Below are positions 53,331 through 63,005 of a DNA stretch of 64,000 nt, piece after piece (position 1 is the stretch's first letter; every line of letters starts with the position of its first letter). The notes beneath the pieces are model-generated. The model made no database searches and had not been told where the DNA came from. It was given only the letters and a program-made list of their open reading frames with translations. This DNA comes from Pseudomonas sp. UBA1879 (GTDB taxonomy: Bacteria; Pseudomonadota; Gammaproteobacteria; Pseudomonadales; Pseudomonadaceae): the NCBI RefSeq assembly GCF_002338065.1, contig NZ_DDHJ01000026.1:49710-113709 (forward strand). The letters are read 5' to 3'. The position numbers were made by a program, and so were the translations under genes.

Positions 53331-53482
53331 TGTAGGAGCGTGGCTTGTCCCGCGATCGGCGACGAAGTCGTCGTAAATTCATTGGGCGCGGCCATGCCTG
53401 AGATGGCCAATACGCTTGAATCTACGGCTGCTACGGTCGGCCGCGCCACCGGCGCGATCGCGGGACAAGCCACGCTCCTACA
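53331..53482. repeat. REPIN of the 'gtaggagcgtggcttgtcccgcgatcg' family
   Basis: TGTAGGAGCGTGGCTTGTCC at the left and GGACAAGCCACGCTCCTACA at the right form a 152-bp inverted pair between the regulator gene and the ABC ATPase gene. A second member of this family lies at 59659-59806. Confidence 0.85.
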
Positions 53483-53503
53483 GGCGGTTGATCCGCACCA
53501 ACC

Positions 53504-54394
53504 TTATGCTTTGCCATCCTGCCAAAACGCATTGCGGTCCAGATAATTCTGCAAGAACTGCTGCAACCGCGGTTGTTCGGCGTTGTGGAAAATCTGCTGC
53601 GGCGTGCCCCGTGCGACCACTTCGCCCTGGTCGAGAAAGATCACCGAATCCGCCACCTGCGCGGCGAACCCCATCTCGTGAGTGACCACGACCATGGTCA
53701 TGCCTTCCTTCGCCAGGGTCTTCATCACCTGCAGCACTTCACCCACCAGTTCCGGGTCGAGCGCCGAGGTTGGCTCGTCGAACAGCATGATGTGCGGCTC
53801 CATCGCCAACGCCCGGGCAATCGCCACGCGCTGCTGCTGACCGCCCGACAACTGCGCCGGATAGGACGAGGCCTTGTGCGCGAGGCCGACTTTGTCCAGC
53901 ATCGCCATGCCACGCTGGTTCGCTTCATCGGCGGACAGTTTGCGCACCCGGCGCAGGGCCTCGCAGACGTTGCCGAGCGCGGTCATGTGCGGCCACAGAT
54001 TGAACTGCTGAAAGACCATGCCGACGTTGCGCCGCACCTGATTGATCTGCGACTGCGGCGCGCGCCGACGACCCTTGTCGGTGTCCTGCCAGCCCAGCAA
54101 CTGGCCTTCGATGTGAATCGCGCCTTCGTCGTACTCTTCGAGAAACGCCATGCTGCGCAACAGCGTGCTTTTGCCGGAACCCGAGGGGCCGATCAGGCAC
54201 ACCACTTCCGAACGCCGAACCTGCAAGTCGATGCCCTTGAGCACGCGCAAGTTGCCGAAGCTTTTGCCAACCTTGCTCAGCGTCAGGATGGTGGGCTGCT
54301 GATCGGGGCTCGCTGCCGAAGTCTTCATACGTTCACCTGGTTGCTCGGCGGTGCTCGCGGACACGGCGCCGTTGGGAATCAGAAAGCTGTTCAT
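53504..54394 (-). CDS. Amino-acid-type ABC transporter, ATP-binding subunit
   Basis: 296 residues. Walker A GPSGSGKST, signature LSGGQQQR and Walker B IMLFDEPTSALDPE place it in the polar amino acid (GlnQ/HisP) group; the first 40 residues before ILTLSKVGKSF are an unusual polar extension. ATG 54394 overlaps the stop of the preceding permease by 4 bp. A later ATG (MKTSAASPDQQ, residue 23) could be the true start. It powers import by the two permeases and the periplasmic binding protein encoded just upstream. Confidence 0.92.
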   Translation of the reverse strand: MNSFLIPNGAVSASTAEQPGERMKTSAASPDQQPTILTLSKVGKSFGNLRVLKGIDLQVRRSEVVCLIGPSGSGKSTLLRSMAFLEEYDEGAIHIEGQLLGWQDTDKGRRRAPQSQINQVRRNVGMVFQQFNLWPHMTALGNVCEALRRVRKLSADEANQRGMAMLDKVGLAHKASSYPAQLSGGQQQRVAIARALAMEPHIMLFDEPTSALDPELVGEVLQVMKTLAKEGMTMVVVTHEMGFAAQVADSVIFLDQGEVVARGTPQQIFHNAEQPRLQQFLQNYLDRNAFWQDGKA

Positions 54395-55062
54395 CGGGTT
54401 TGCCTGCTCATGAAGTGGCCGACACGGCGTTCCAGAAACATGCCCAGCCGCGAGCACAGTTCCACCAGTATCAGGTAGCCGATGCACAGCATCAGCAGGG
54501 TTTCGACGAAGGCAAAGGTCTGCGAACCGATGCCGGTGAGGACCATCGTCAGCTCCGGAATGGTGATGATCGACAGCACGGCGGTTTCCTTGCACAGCAC
54601 GGTGATCATGTTGATCAGCGCCGGAAGGATGATCACCAGCATCTGTGGCAGCTGAATCCGCCAGATGCATTGCAGGCGGGTGATGCCCAGGCAATCCGCG
54701 GCTTCCAGCTGACCCCGGGCCACCGAATCGAAACCGGAGCGGAAGATCTCGGCGAAGTACACGCTGCCGTAGACACCGAGTCCGAGGATGCCGGCGGGGA
54801 TCGGGTCGAGGCTCAGGCCGAAGGAGGGACCGCCGTAATACACCAGAAACAGCTGTACCAGAAACGGCGTGCTGCGGATCAGTTCGATGAACACTCGCAA
54901 TGGGGCGCGTATCAGGGCGTTGCCGAAGATTTGCGCGACAGCGATCAGCATGCCCAGCACGATGCCGAGTACCACGCCGCTGCTCCAAGTGCCGAGAGTG
55001 ACGAGGAAACCGGAGCCGATATCGTCCAGGTGATCGGTGATGATTGTCGGATCGAAGATCAT
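54391..55062 (-). CDS. Amino-acid-type ABC transporter permease (second)
   Basis: 223 residues, about five membrane spans, with the ATPase-contact EAA loop EAADCLGITRLQCIWRIQLPQ. ATG 55062 overlaps the previous permease stop (ATGA). Belongs to the HisM/GlnP family and should pair with the other permease as a heterodimer. Tightly coupled overlaps show a single operon: binding protein, permease, permease, ATPase. Confidence 0.92.
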   Translation of the reverse strand: MIFDPTIITDHLDDIGSGFLVTLGTWSSGVVLGIVLGMLIAVAQIFGNALIRAPLRVFIELIRSTPFLVQLFLVYYGGPSFGLSLDPIPAGILGLGVYGSVYFAEIFRSGFDSVARGQLEAADCLGITRLQCIWRIQLPQMLVIILPALINMITVLCKETAVLSIITIPELTMVLTGIGSQTFAFVETLLMLCIGYLILVELCSRLGMFLERRVGHFMSRQTR

Positions 55063-55718
55063 GCGCCTTGCTCCTTCAACCGGCGTTCCAGCACGCTGCC
55101 AAGACAGGCCAGCGGTATGTTGATCAGGCAATAGAAGCCCGCGAGCATCAGGTAGTCCTGGACGAACATGTAGTCGCTGGCGGCCAGGTTTTGCGCGGTG
55201 CGGGTGAGGTCGGCGAGGCCCACCACCGAGACCAGTGACGAGGCCTTGATCAGCAGGATCATTTCGTTGATCAACGCTGGCAGGGTCAAGCGCACGGCCT
55301 GGGGCACGCGAATACGCACCAGCATCTGGCTGGCGCTCAGGCCCAGCAATCCTGCGGCTTCCAGCTGGCCGCCAGGAATGGCGAGAAACCCGCCCCGCAG
55401 AATCTCGGCGGTGTAGGCGCCCGCCGCCAGCGACAGGCCGATCACCGCGGCAACCGTGGGCGACACATTGGGCAGGCCGACGCGGGGCAGGAAGTAATAA
55501 ATGAACAGCAATTGCACCAACAGCGGGATGCCGCGGAACACAAAAATGTAAGCACCGCCCAGACGGCGGAGCGAGGGAATCGGCGACAGCCGCAACGCCC
55601 CGACGACCACGCCGATGACGAAACCGATGGCCAGCGCGGCGATGGACACCTGCAATGTCACCCACAGGGCGTCGAGCAATAACGGTGCGTTCTGTTGCAG
55701 CAAAGGCCAATCGAACAC
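55059..55718 (-). CDS. Amino-acid-type ABC transporter permease (first)
   Basis: 219 residues from a GTG start with GGAG 8 bases upstream. About five spans; EAA loop EAAGLLGLSASQMLVRIRVP. HisM/GlnP family, acting with the second permease. It is separated from the binding-protein gene by about 210 bp containing a REPIN, so transcript levels may differ between the binding protein and the membrane parts. Confidence 0.92.
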   Translation of the reverse strand: MFDWPLLQQNAPLLLDALWVTLQVSIAALAIGFVIGVVVGALRLSPIPSLRRLGGAYIFVFRGIPLLVQLLFIYYFLPRVGLPNVSPTVAAVIGLSLAAGAYTAEILRGGFLAIPGGQLEAAGLLGLSASQMLVRIRVPQAVRLTLPALINEMILLIKASSLVSVVGLADLTRTAQNLAASDYMFVQDYLMLAGFYCLINIPLACLGSVLERRLKEQGA

Positions 55719-55800
55719 GGTGTGACTCCAGGTTTGGATCGGTGCTTATGAAGATCTTGGCAGTCAGATCGCGCTCAATCTTGAACACGGCTCAAAACAC

Positions 55801-55889
55801 TGTAGGAGTGAGCTTGCTCGCGATAGCGGTAGGTCAAACACATCACTGGCCATAACCCAGCCGCTATCGCGAGCAAGCTCACCCCTACA
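55801..55889. repeat. REPIN inside the ABC operon
   Basis: TGTAGGAGTGAGCTTGCTCG and its partner CGAGCAAGCTCACCCCTACA flank a short loop, with CGCGATAGCGG/CCGCTATCGCG continuing the stem. It lies between the binding-protein and first permease genes, a position often linked to mRNA stabilisation of the upstream gene. Confidence 0.8.
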
Positions 55890-55931
55890 GGGAGGCGCGT
55901 CGTTCCAGTGGAAATGGAACGACGCGAAGGC

Positions 55932-56783
55932 TTACCACGTCGGCTCAAAATCACCCTTCGGCACGTCCATCTCAGCGCCGAGCCATTTTTTCTGCAGCGC
56001 GGCGAGGCGGCCGTCGTCGTGCATTTTGTTTACGGCGGCGTCCAGCGCGGCGATCAGGCTGTCGGCATCGGCGTCCTTGCGGCCCAGGTAGGCGAAGTAG
56101 GATTTCTTGCCGAATGGCGGCTGCACCACTTTGTACAGATTGGCTTTCTGCGCCGCGACGAAGGAGATGTTCGGCAGCGAGTTGGCCACCGCGACGATGC
56201 GCTTGGCGGCGAGGTCGGCGTAAGCCTGGTTGTTGTCGACGTATTCGCGAATGGTGACCTTCTCCGGGAGGGTCGCGGCGAAGGTTTTCAACTCTTCCAG
56301 CTGCGCCGAGCCTTTGCCGGCACCGACGGTTTTGCCGGCGATGTCCTCTGGTTTCTTGATGCTGTCGTCCTTGGCGCCGACCATCAACGCAACGGTGGCT
56401 TCGGCGATCGGCGAGACGAAGTGGTAGCGCTCCTTGCGCGCCTTGGTCACGATGATCGGCCCGGCCACGACGTCGAATTTCTTCGCTTCCAGGCCTGGCA
56501 GCACGCTCGGCCATGGCAGGTCGAGGAATTTGATCTTGACCCCCAGCTCCTTGCCCAACTCAGCGAACAACTCGGTGTTCAGGCCCTGCTGCTTGCCCGC
56601 TTCAAGAAAATCGAACGGCGCGAATTGCATCTCCGTCCCCACCACCAACTCACCGGCTTTCTTCACGTCGGCCAATTGGTCGGCGTGGGCCGCCAGAGGC
56701 AGCAGGGCAAACGCCACTGCAACGCTCAGGCGTTTGACTGTCTTGCTGAACACGTGTGTACCGAAACGGGAATCGCGTTGCAT
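55932..56783 (-). CDS. ABC transporter periplasmic binding protein, family 3
   Basis: 283 residues from ATG 56783 (GAGGAG seven bases before; the ATG 15 bp upstream lacks one). Signal peptide SVAVAFALLPLAAHA, then the family-3 fold: LVVGTEMQFAPFDF near the start, GLNTELFAELGKEL and GKTVGAGKGSAQLEEL. It captures a polar solute in the periplasm for the two permeases and ATPase. Ligand not predictable; amino acids or their derivatives are usual. A candidate regulator site lies about 100 bp upstream. Confidence 0.9.
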   Translation of the reverse strand: MQRDSRFGTHVFSKTVKRLSVAVAFALLPLAAHADQLADVKKAGELVVGTEMQFAPFDFLEAGKQQGLNTELFAELGKELGVKIKFLDLPWPSVLPGLEAKKFDVVAGPIIVTKARKERYHFVSPIAEATVALMVGAKDDSIKKPEDIAGKTVGAGKGSAQLEELKTFAATLPEKVTIREYVDNNQAYADLAAKRIVAVANSLPNISFVAAQKANLYKVVQPPFGKKSYFAYLGRKDADADSLIAALDAAVNKMHDDGRLAALQKKWLGAEMDVPKGDFEPTW

Positions 56784-56882
56784 GGAGTCACTCCTCATTC
56801 ATCAGATGCAGTGTTGTGTCGTCGTGATCGGGGCCAGGTGGAGCGTCTGTGTGATGTGAATGTGCAGTTAGCGTGCCATACC

Positions 56883-56894
56883 GGTCTATACAAC
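56883..56894. promoter_or_regulatory. Candidate operator (weak copy) upstream of the ABC operon
   Basis: GGTCTATACAAC resembles the CTGT-CTAT-ACAG sites upstream of the two divergent oxidoreductase genes, keeping the GTCTATACA core but losing the outer pair on each side. It lies 100 bp before the binding-protein start, where a HutC-type repressor could act. Confidence 0.45.
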
Positions 56895-56905
56895 CCGCAC
56901 AGCGT

Positions 56906-58282
<1,377 letters not shown>

Positions 58283-58286
58283 GGGG

Positions 58287-59474
58287 TCAACTCACGGAAA
58301 AAGTCGCGTCGCTTTGACGGCTGACGCGCAGGTGATTCAGATCGGGCTGGCCGAGCAGGGTCAGCGCCAGGTGCAGCTCTTGGCTCAGCAAATCCAGCGC
58401 ATGTCCGGCACCGGCCTGACCACCCACCGCCACGCCATACAGGGTAGCGCGGCCCAGCAGCACGGCGTCGGCACCCAGTGCGCAGGCCTTGAGGATGTCG
58501 GCGCCGCGGCGGATGCCACTGTCCAGCAGAATGCTCAGTTTGCCCTTGGCCACGTCCGCGATGGCGGGCAGGCAATCGAGGCTGGCGGGTACGCCGTCCA
58601 GCTGTCGGCCGCCGTGGTTGGTGACGACAATGCCATCGAGCCCCAGCCGCACGGCCTGTTCGGCGTCCTGCGGGTGCATGACGCCCTTGAGCAGCAGACG
58701 ATGGGGCCAGCGGTCACGCAAACGGGCGAGAAACTCCCAGCTCAACTGGTGTTCCATTTTCTCGCCGATGAAATGCGCAGCACCGGCCGCATTGCGCTGA
58801 TCGGCGGGCAGGTAGCGGTCGAGATTGGCCATGCTCGGCATACCGTGGGGCCAGAGGGTTTGCCGGATCCACCGCGGGCGGCGCAGCACGTCGAGCTTGT
58901 TGCGCAGGCTCAACTGGCGCGGGCGTTTGAAGTTGCGCTTGTCCCATTCGCGGTTACCCAGCCGTACGGCGTCGGTGGTCAGCAGCAGCGTCCGACAGCC
59001 CACGGTATCGGCCCGTGCGAGCAAGTCTTCCTGCACCCGCGGGTCACTCATGGCGTACAGCTGAAACCACAGATTGACATCCGGCACGGCCTTGACGATC
59101 TGTTCTAAAGAGTTGGTCGACACGGTGCTGAGGGTAAACGGCAAGCCGCGCTCGGTGGCGGCGCGGGCCAAGTGAATGTCCGCGTCGCGGTGCAGCATGC
59201 CGTTGTAGCCAGTGGGGGCGATCACCATCGGCAAGGGTTGTTCGCAGCCGAAGAGGGTGCGGCGGGTGTCAGGGGTTTTCCAGGGCACCAGCGTGCGCGG
59301 CAACAGGCTGACCTCGGCGAAGGCCTGGCGGTTGCGGGCCAGGGTCAGTTCTTCTTCTGCGCCGCCGTTGAGGTATTCCCAAGCGAAGTGCGGCAGCCGT
59401 CGACGGGCCATGTGGGCCAGCTCGGCAATGCTGTGAGCGCGCAGATAATCGGAACCGCTGTGATAACGACGCAT
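58287..59474 (-). CDS. FMN-dependent alpha-hydroxyacid dehydrogenase (LldD/MdlB family)
   Basis: 395 residues. FMN-binding barrel with APTGYNGMLHRDAD, catalytic His in VVTNHGGRQLDG, LLKGVMHPQDAE and the phosphate-binding DSGIRRGADILKA and ADAVLLGRATLYG. The family oxidises L-lactate, mandelate or other L-2-hydroxyacids to 2-oxoacids. A CTGTATAGACAG-type site lies only about 15 bp upstream of the ATG, well placed for repression by the HutC-like regulator. It is first in a two-gene operon with the FAD-linked dehydrogenase and is divergent from the oxygenase gene. Confidence 0.9.
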   Translation of the reverse strand: MRRYHSGSDYLRAHSIAELAHMARRRLPHFAWEYLNGGAEEELTLARNRQAFAEVSLLPRTLVPWKTPDTRRTLFGCEQPLPMVIAPTGYNGMLHRDADIHLARAATERGLPFTLSTVSTNSLEQIVKAVPDVNLWFQLYAMSDPRVQEDLLARADTVGCRTLLLTTDAVRLGNREWDKRNFKRPRQLSLRNKLDVLRRPRWIRQTLWPHGMPSMANLDRYLPADQRNAAGAAHFIGEKMEHQLSWEFLARLRDRWPHRLLLKGVMHPQDAEQAVRLGLDGIVVTNHGGRQLDGVPASLDCLPAIADVAKGKLSILLDSGIRRGADILKACALGADAVLLGRATLYGVAVGGQAGAGHALDLLSQELHLALTLLGQPDLNHLRVSRQSDATFSVS

Positions 59475-59489
59475 GAGGATCCTTGAACG

Positions 59490-59505
59490 AGCTGTATAGA
59501 CAGCT
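59490..59505. promoter_or_regulatory. Candidate HutC-like operator upstream of the hydroxyacid dehydrogenase operon
   Basis: AGCTGTATAGACAGCT has 6-bp inverted arms around ATAG and matches (in reverse complement) the site upstream of the divergent oxygenase gene. HutC operators in Pseudomonas have a similar TGTAT-ACA pattern. Confidence 0.6.
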
Positions 59506-59889
59506 GAGGCAAGATGCAGGCCAGTCGGGACTGAGCGCCGATGCCGCGTGACAGTGGGCTTTCAACCTGTGCAGGGCGCGTGGGGTGTCACCAAAAGTTG
59601 CACCGAATGCGTCCAGCATGCCCGCCGTTGGGGCGTTGCGACACCTGACGCAGCCCGGTGCGGGAGCGTGGCGTGTCCCGCGATCGACGAGGCACCCGTC
59701 GTTGATTGTGGACACGTTGTCTCACCGACACTGCGAGAACCGTTTCTGAGACGACTGCCGTCAGACGCGACCCCGGCGCGATCGCGGGACAAGCCACGCT
59801 CCTACAGTGTTCGCGGTGAGGTTAGGTGCGGCATACAAAATGCTTCTTCCTGTCTATACAGCCCATTTCCCCCTTTGACTGGAGCCCGT
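59506..59889. repeat. Divergent promoter region with a REPIN (59659-59806)
   Basis: About 400 bp between divergent genes. GGAGCGTGGCGTGTCCCGCG and its inverted partner ending ...CACGCTCCTACA at 59806 form a 148-bp REPIN of the same family as 53331-53482. The remaining sequence holds an operator copy at each end. No reading frame is convincing. Confidence 0.75.
59849..59864. promoter_or_regulatory. Candidate HutC-like operator upstream of the oxygenase gene
   Basis: CCTGTCTATACAGCCC carries CTGT and ACAG arms around CTAT, 25 bp before the oxygenase start codon. It is the reverse complement core of the site at 59490-59505. Confidence 0.6.
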
Positions 59890-60855
59890 ATGACTGCTAC
59901 TGCCAATCTCCCGCTGATCGACATGGCCGGTGTCCGCGAAGGCGACGAGGCCGCACTTCGGCGGGTCGGCGACGCCATTCGCAAGGCCTGCAGCGAGACC
60001 GGGTTCTTCTACATCATCAACCACGGTGTGCCTCAGCCCGTGATCGACGCCGCGATGGCCGCGGCGAAAACCTTTTTTGCCTTCCCGACCGAAGTGAAGC
60101 GCCAGGTGGCGGTGAACAAGCGCCATCGCGGCTGGCATGCGTTGGGTGGGGCGCTGATGTACGAGGCGACCAAACCGGACTTCAAGGAGTTCTTCAGCAT
60201 GGGCCTGGAACTGCCGGAGGACGACCCGTGCGTGTTGGCAGGGGAGGCGTTGCGCGGGCCGAACCAGTGGCCGGACTTCATGCCCGAATTGCGCCAGGCG
60301 CTGGACGCCTATTACGAGGCGATCGGTCTGGCGGGGGCCGATTTGCTGCGCGCGGTGGCCGTGGGGCTGGGGATCGCCCCGGGATTCTTCGCGCCGAAAT
60401 ATGGCAAGCGCCTGCAACGCACGCAGATGGTGTATTACCCGCCGCACCCACCCATGGCGGAATCCGACCAGTTCGGCGTCGCGCCCCACACGGATTACGG
60501 CTGCATCACATTGCTGTATCAAGACAACAGCGGCGGGTTGCAGGTGCGTGAGCTGTCGACGGACAGTTGGATCGAGGCGACGCCCATCGAGGGCAGTCTG
60601 GTGGTGAACGTGGGGGATTTACTGGCGCGCTGGTCGAACGATCGGTTCCGCTCCACCTTGCACCGGGTGATCAATAGGTCGGGGCACGAGCGCTATTCCA
60701 TCGCCACGTTTTATGACCCGACCTTCAGCGCGGTGGTCGACCCCTGTGATCTGGGCGTCGCGACCGAGGCTTGTCTCTACTCCCCGGTGACCGCCGGGGC
60801 CTATATTCTGAAGCGGATCGACGACTCGATGGCGTACCGCAAGAAGGCGCAATAA
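59890..60855 (+). CDS. Isopenicillin-N-synthase-like Fe(II)/2-oxoglutarate oxygenase
   Basis: 321 residues from ATG 59890 (GGAG six bases before). The N-terminal DIOX domain has LPLIDMAGV and FFYIINHGV; the iron ligands are His and Asp in APHTDYG and His in LHRVINRSG, with RYSIATFYDP carrying the 2-oxoglutarate arginine and serine. The family is diverse, covering oxidation of amino acids, nucleobases and small acids; substrate unknown. A candidate HutC-like operator lies just upstream, shared in type with the divergent dehydrogenase operon and the ABC operon, so these enzymes probably act in one catabolic pathway. Confidence 0.9.
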   Translation: MTATANLPLIDMAGVREGDEAALRRVGDAIRKACSETGFFYIINHGVPQPVIDAAMAAAKTFFAFPTEVKRQVAVNKRHRGWHALGGALMYEATKPDFKEFFSMGLELPEDDPCVLAGEALRGPNQWPDFMPELRQALDAYYEAIGLAGADLLRAVAVGLGIAPGFFAPKYGKRLQRTQMVYYPPHPPMAESDQFGVAPHTDYGCITLLYQDNSGGLQVRELSTDSWIEATPIEGSLVVNVGDLLARWSNDRFRSTLHRVINRSGHERYSIATFYDPTFSAVVDPCDLGVATEACLYSPVTAGAYILKRIDDSMAYRKKAQ

Positions 60856-60904
60856 AGGTTTTGCGCAATCTTCATAGCGATTGGGCTATGGGCAATTCTG
60901 CGTT

Positions 60905-61368
60905 GGCTGGCAAACCGCTTTCGCCAGCAAGCCGGCTCCCACGGATACGATGTCGGTCGCAGATTTTATGACCTATGCATGACCCCTGTGGGGGCCGTCC
61001 TGATGAGGGCCGTGGTCGGGCGAACGCGGAGTGTCAGGTCATTCAGGTATCACTGACTCATCGCATTCGCCAGCAAGCCGGCTCCCACGGATACGATGTC
61101 GGTCGCAGATTTCATGACCTATGCATGACCCCTGTGGGTGCCGTCCCGGTGCGCGCCGTGGTCGGGCGAACGCGGAGTGTCAGGTCATTCAGGTATCACT
61201 GACTCATCGCATTCGCCAGCAAGCCGGCTCCCACGGATACGATGTTGGTCGCAGGTTTCATGACCTATGCATGACCCCTGTGGGAGCCGGCTTGCTGGCG
61301 AATACGTAGGATCTGACGCATCTATCGCGACTGACACGCCGCTTTCGCCAGCAAGCCAGCTCCCACTG
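60905..61368. repeat. REP array with a 146-bp tandem period
   Basis: The stretch GCCAGCAAGCCGGCTCCCAC recurs with its GCCGGCTCCC at 60931, 61077 and 61223, exactly 146 bp apart, together with the intervening 'ggatacgatgtcggtcgcag' and 'gtcaggtcattcaggtatca' sequence. The right-hand REP partner (GTGGGAGCCGGCTTGCTGGCG) is intact only in the last unit (near 61278); in the earlier two it has decayed. A further inverted partner lies at 61342-61368. Short reading frames across it are repeats of one another. The gap between the oxygenase and aminotransferase genes is otherwise empty. Confidence 0.88.
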
Positions 61369-61410
61369 GAAAAGCGACAAGGTGAGCACCGGCGTAGTTT
61401 TCGATCAGCA

Positions 61411-61444
61411 GAAAAAGGGGAAGCAGCGTAAAGCTGCTTCCCCT
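61411..61444 (-). terminator. Rho-independent terminator of the aminotransferase gene
   Basis: A perfect 12-bp stem (AGGGGAAGCAGC with GCTGCTTCCCCT) around a five-base loop; on the minus strand it runs straight into a T tract. It lies 27 bp past the aminotransferase stop codon. Confidence 0.9.
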
Positions 61445-61470
61445 CTTGCAACGCAACGCGTCGGCTACTT

Positions 61471-62667
61471 TTAGATAACGGCCAGGATCGCCTGCGTCAC
61501 GGCTTCGATGTTGCGTGTGTTCAACGCAGCGACGCAGATGCGGCCGGTGTCCAGCGCGTAGATGCCGAACTCGTTGCGCAGGCGGTGGACTTGCGGGGTG
61601 GTCAAGCCAGAGTAGGAGAACATCCCACGCTGACGCGCCACGAAGCTGAAGTCCTGGCCCGCGGCGTTGTTCGCCAGGCGCTGAGTCATTTCTTCGCGCA
61701 TGCTTTTGATTCGGACACGCATTTCAGCCAGTTCGTCTTCCCACTTCTGACGCAACTCAGGGTTGTTCAGCACAGCAGCAACGATGGTCGCACCGTGGGT
61801 CGGCGGGTTGGAGTAGTTGGTGCGGATCACCCGCTTGACTTGCGACAGCACGCGGCCGGTTTCTTCTTTCGACTCGGTGACGATCGACAGCGCGCCCACC
61901 CGTTCGCCATACAGCGAGAAGGATTTCGAGAACGAGCTCGATGCGAAGAACGTCAGGCCTGAATCCGCGAACAGGCGTACCGCCGCCGCGTCTTCATCGA
62001 TACCGTCGCCGAAGCCCTGATACGCCATGTCGAGGAACGGCACGTGGCCTTTGGTTTTCAGCACGTCGAGGACTTTTTTCCAGTCTTCGAGGGTCAGGTC
62101 CACACCGGTCGGGTTGTGGCAGCAGGCGTGCAGCACGACGATGGAGCCGGACGGCAGGTTTTGCAGGTCTTCCAGCATGCCCGTGCGGTTCACGTCATGG
62201 GTCGCGGCGTCGTAATAGCGGTAGTTCTGCACCGGGAAGCCGGCGGTTTCGAACAGCGCGCGGTGGTTTTCCCAGCTCGGGTCGCTGATGGCCACGACAG
62301 CGTTCGGCGACAACTGCTTGAGGAAGTCGGCGCCGATCTTCAGGGCGCCCGTGCCGCCCACGGCCTGAACGGTCATGACCCGGCCCGAGGCCAGCAGCGG
62401 TGACTCGGCACCGAACAGCAGGGTTTGCACGGCTTTGTCGTAGGCTGCGATGCCGTCGATCGGCAAATAGCCGCGAGGGACGTGTTGGGCGACGCGAATT
62501 TCCTCTGCCTCGGCAACGGCGCGCAGCAGCGGAATCTTCCCTTCTTCGTTGCTGTAAACGCCGACACCCAGGTTGACCTTGGTGGTCCGGGTATCGGCGT
62601 TGAATGCTTCGTTGAGGCCCAGGATAGGATCGCGTGGTGCCAATTCGACAGCGGAAAACAGGCTCAT
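61471..62667 (-). CDS. Aspartate/aromatic amino acid aminotransferase (class I, PLP)
   Basis: 398 residues, class Ia aminotransferase of the AspC/TyrB group. PLP lysine in SSFSKSFSLYGERVG, the HACCHNPTGVD loop, DMAYQGFGDG, and the C-terminal RICVAAL arginine that binds substrate carboxylate. It exchanges amino groups between aspartate or aromatic amino acids and 2-oxoglutarate. The same gene neighbours uvrB in other Pseudomonas genomes (PA3139-PA3138 in P. aeruginosa). It is divergent from uvrB and has its own strong terminator. No sign of a link to the siderophore locus. Confidence 0.92.
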   Translation of the reverse strand: MSLFSAVELAPRDPILGLNEAFNADTRTTKVNLGVGVYSNEEGKIPLLRAVAEAEEIRVAQHVPRGYLPIDGIAAYDKAVQTLLFGAESPLLASGRVMTVQAVGGTGALKIGADFLKQLSPNAVVAISDPSWENHRALFETAGFPVQNYRYYDAATHDVNRTGMLEDLQNLPSGSIVVLHACCHNPTGVDLTLEDWKKVLDVLKTKGHVPFLDMAYQGFGDGIDEDAAAVRLFADSGLTFFASSSFSKSFSLYGERVGALSIVTESKEETGRVLSQVKRVIRTNYSNPPTHGATIVAAVLNNPELRQKWEDELAEMRVRIKSMREEMTQRLANNAAGQDFSFVARQRGMFSYSGLTTPQVHRLRNEFGIYALDTGRICVAALNTRNIEAVTQAILAVI

Positions 62668-63005
62668 TTTGCAGGGGCTCTGAGTGGGAGTGAATGGACT
62701 GCATCGCTCCGGCCGAATGCACTGGAGCGGTGCGCAAACGGGGAGTCAGTATAGAGACCATCGCGGGCGGGGGCGACAGGGCAGGGCTGGTTTTTTCCGG
62801 GTTTTTCCGATTATTTTCGACCGTTAGTCCTGTCTCGCGGACTAATGTCCAGAGGATGGCTTGAAAGCTGGCGTTGGCGACTCCATTTGTAGTCCCATCT
62901 CACCCCTTCATGTACGTCTTTTCTCCTGACGAGATCAGTCGTCCGCGCTTATTACGCCTTGGCTCGGAATCTTCCCGCAAGCGAAGGCGAACACAGAGGT
63001 ACGTC
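62668..63005. other. Divergent promoter region between the aminotransferase and uvrB genes
   Basis: About 340 bp. An inverted repeat TTAGTCC/GGACTAA (62824-62830 and 62839-62845, 8-base loop) lies in the middle. No LexA-type CTGT-N8-ACAG site was found by eye. AT-rich tracts near 62790-62820 could hold promoters. Confidence 0.4.

Noticed and set aside
60975..61309. Short repeated frames of 62-75 codons in the 146-bp array
   Set aside because: Identical products repeated in tandem, made of REP sequence; no ribosome sites.
62668..63005. LexA/SOS box for uvrB
   Set aside because: No CTGT-N8-ACAG pattern found upstream of the start.
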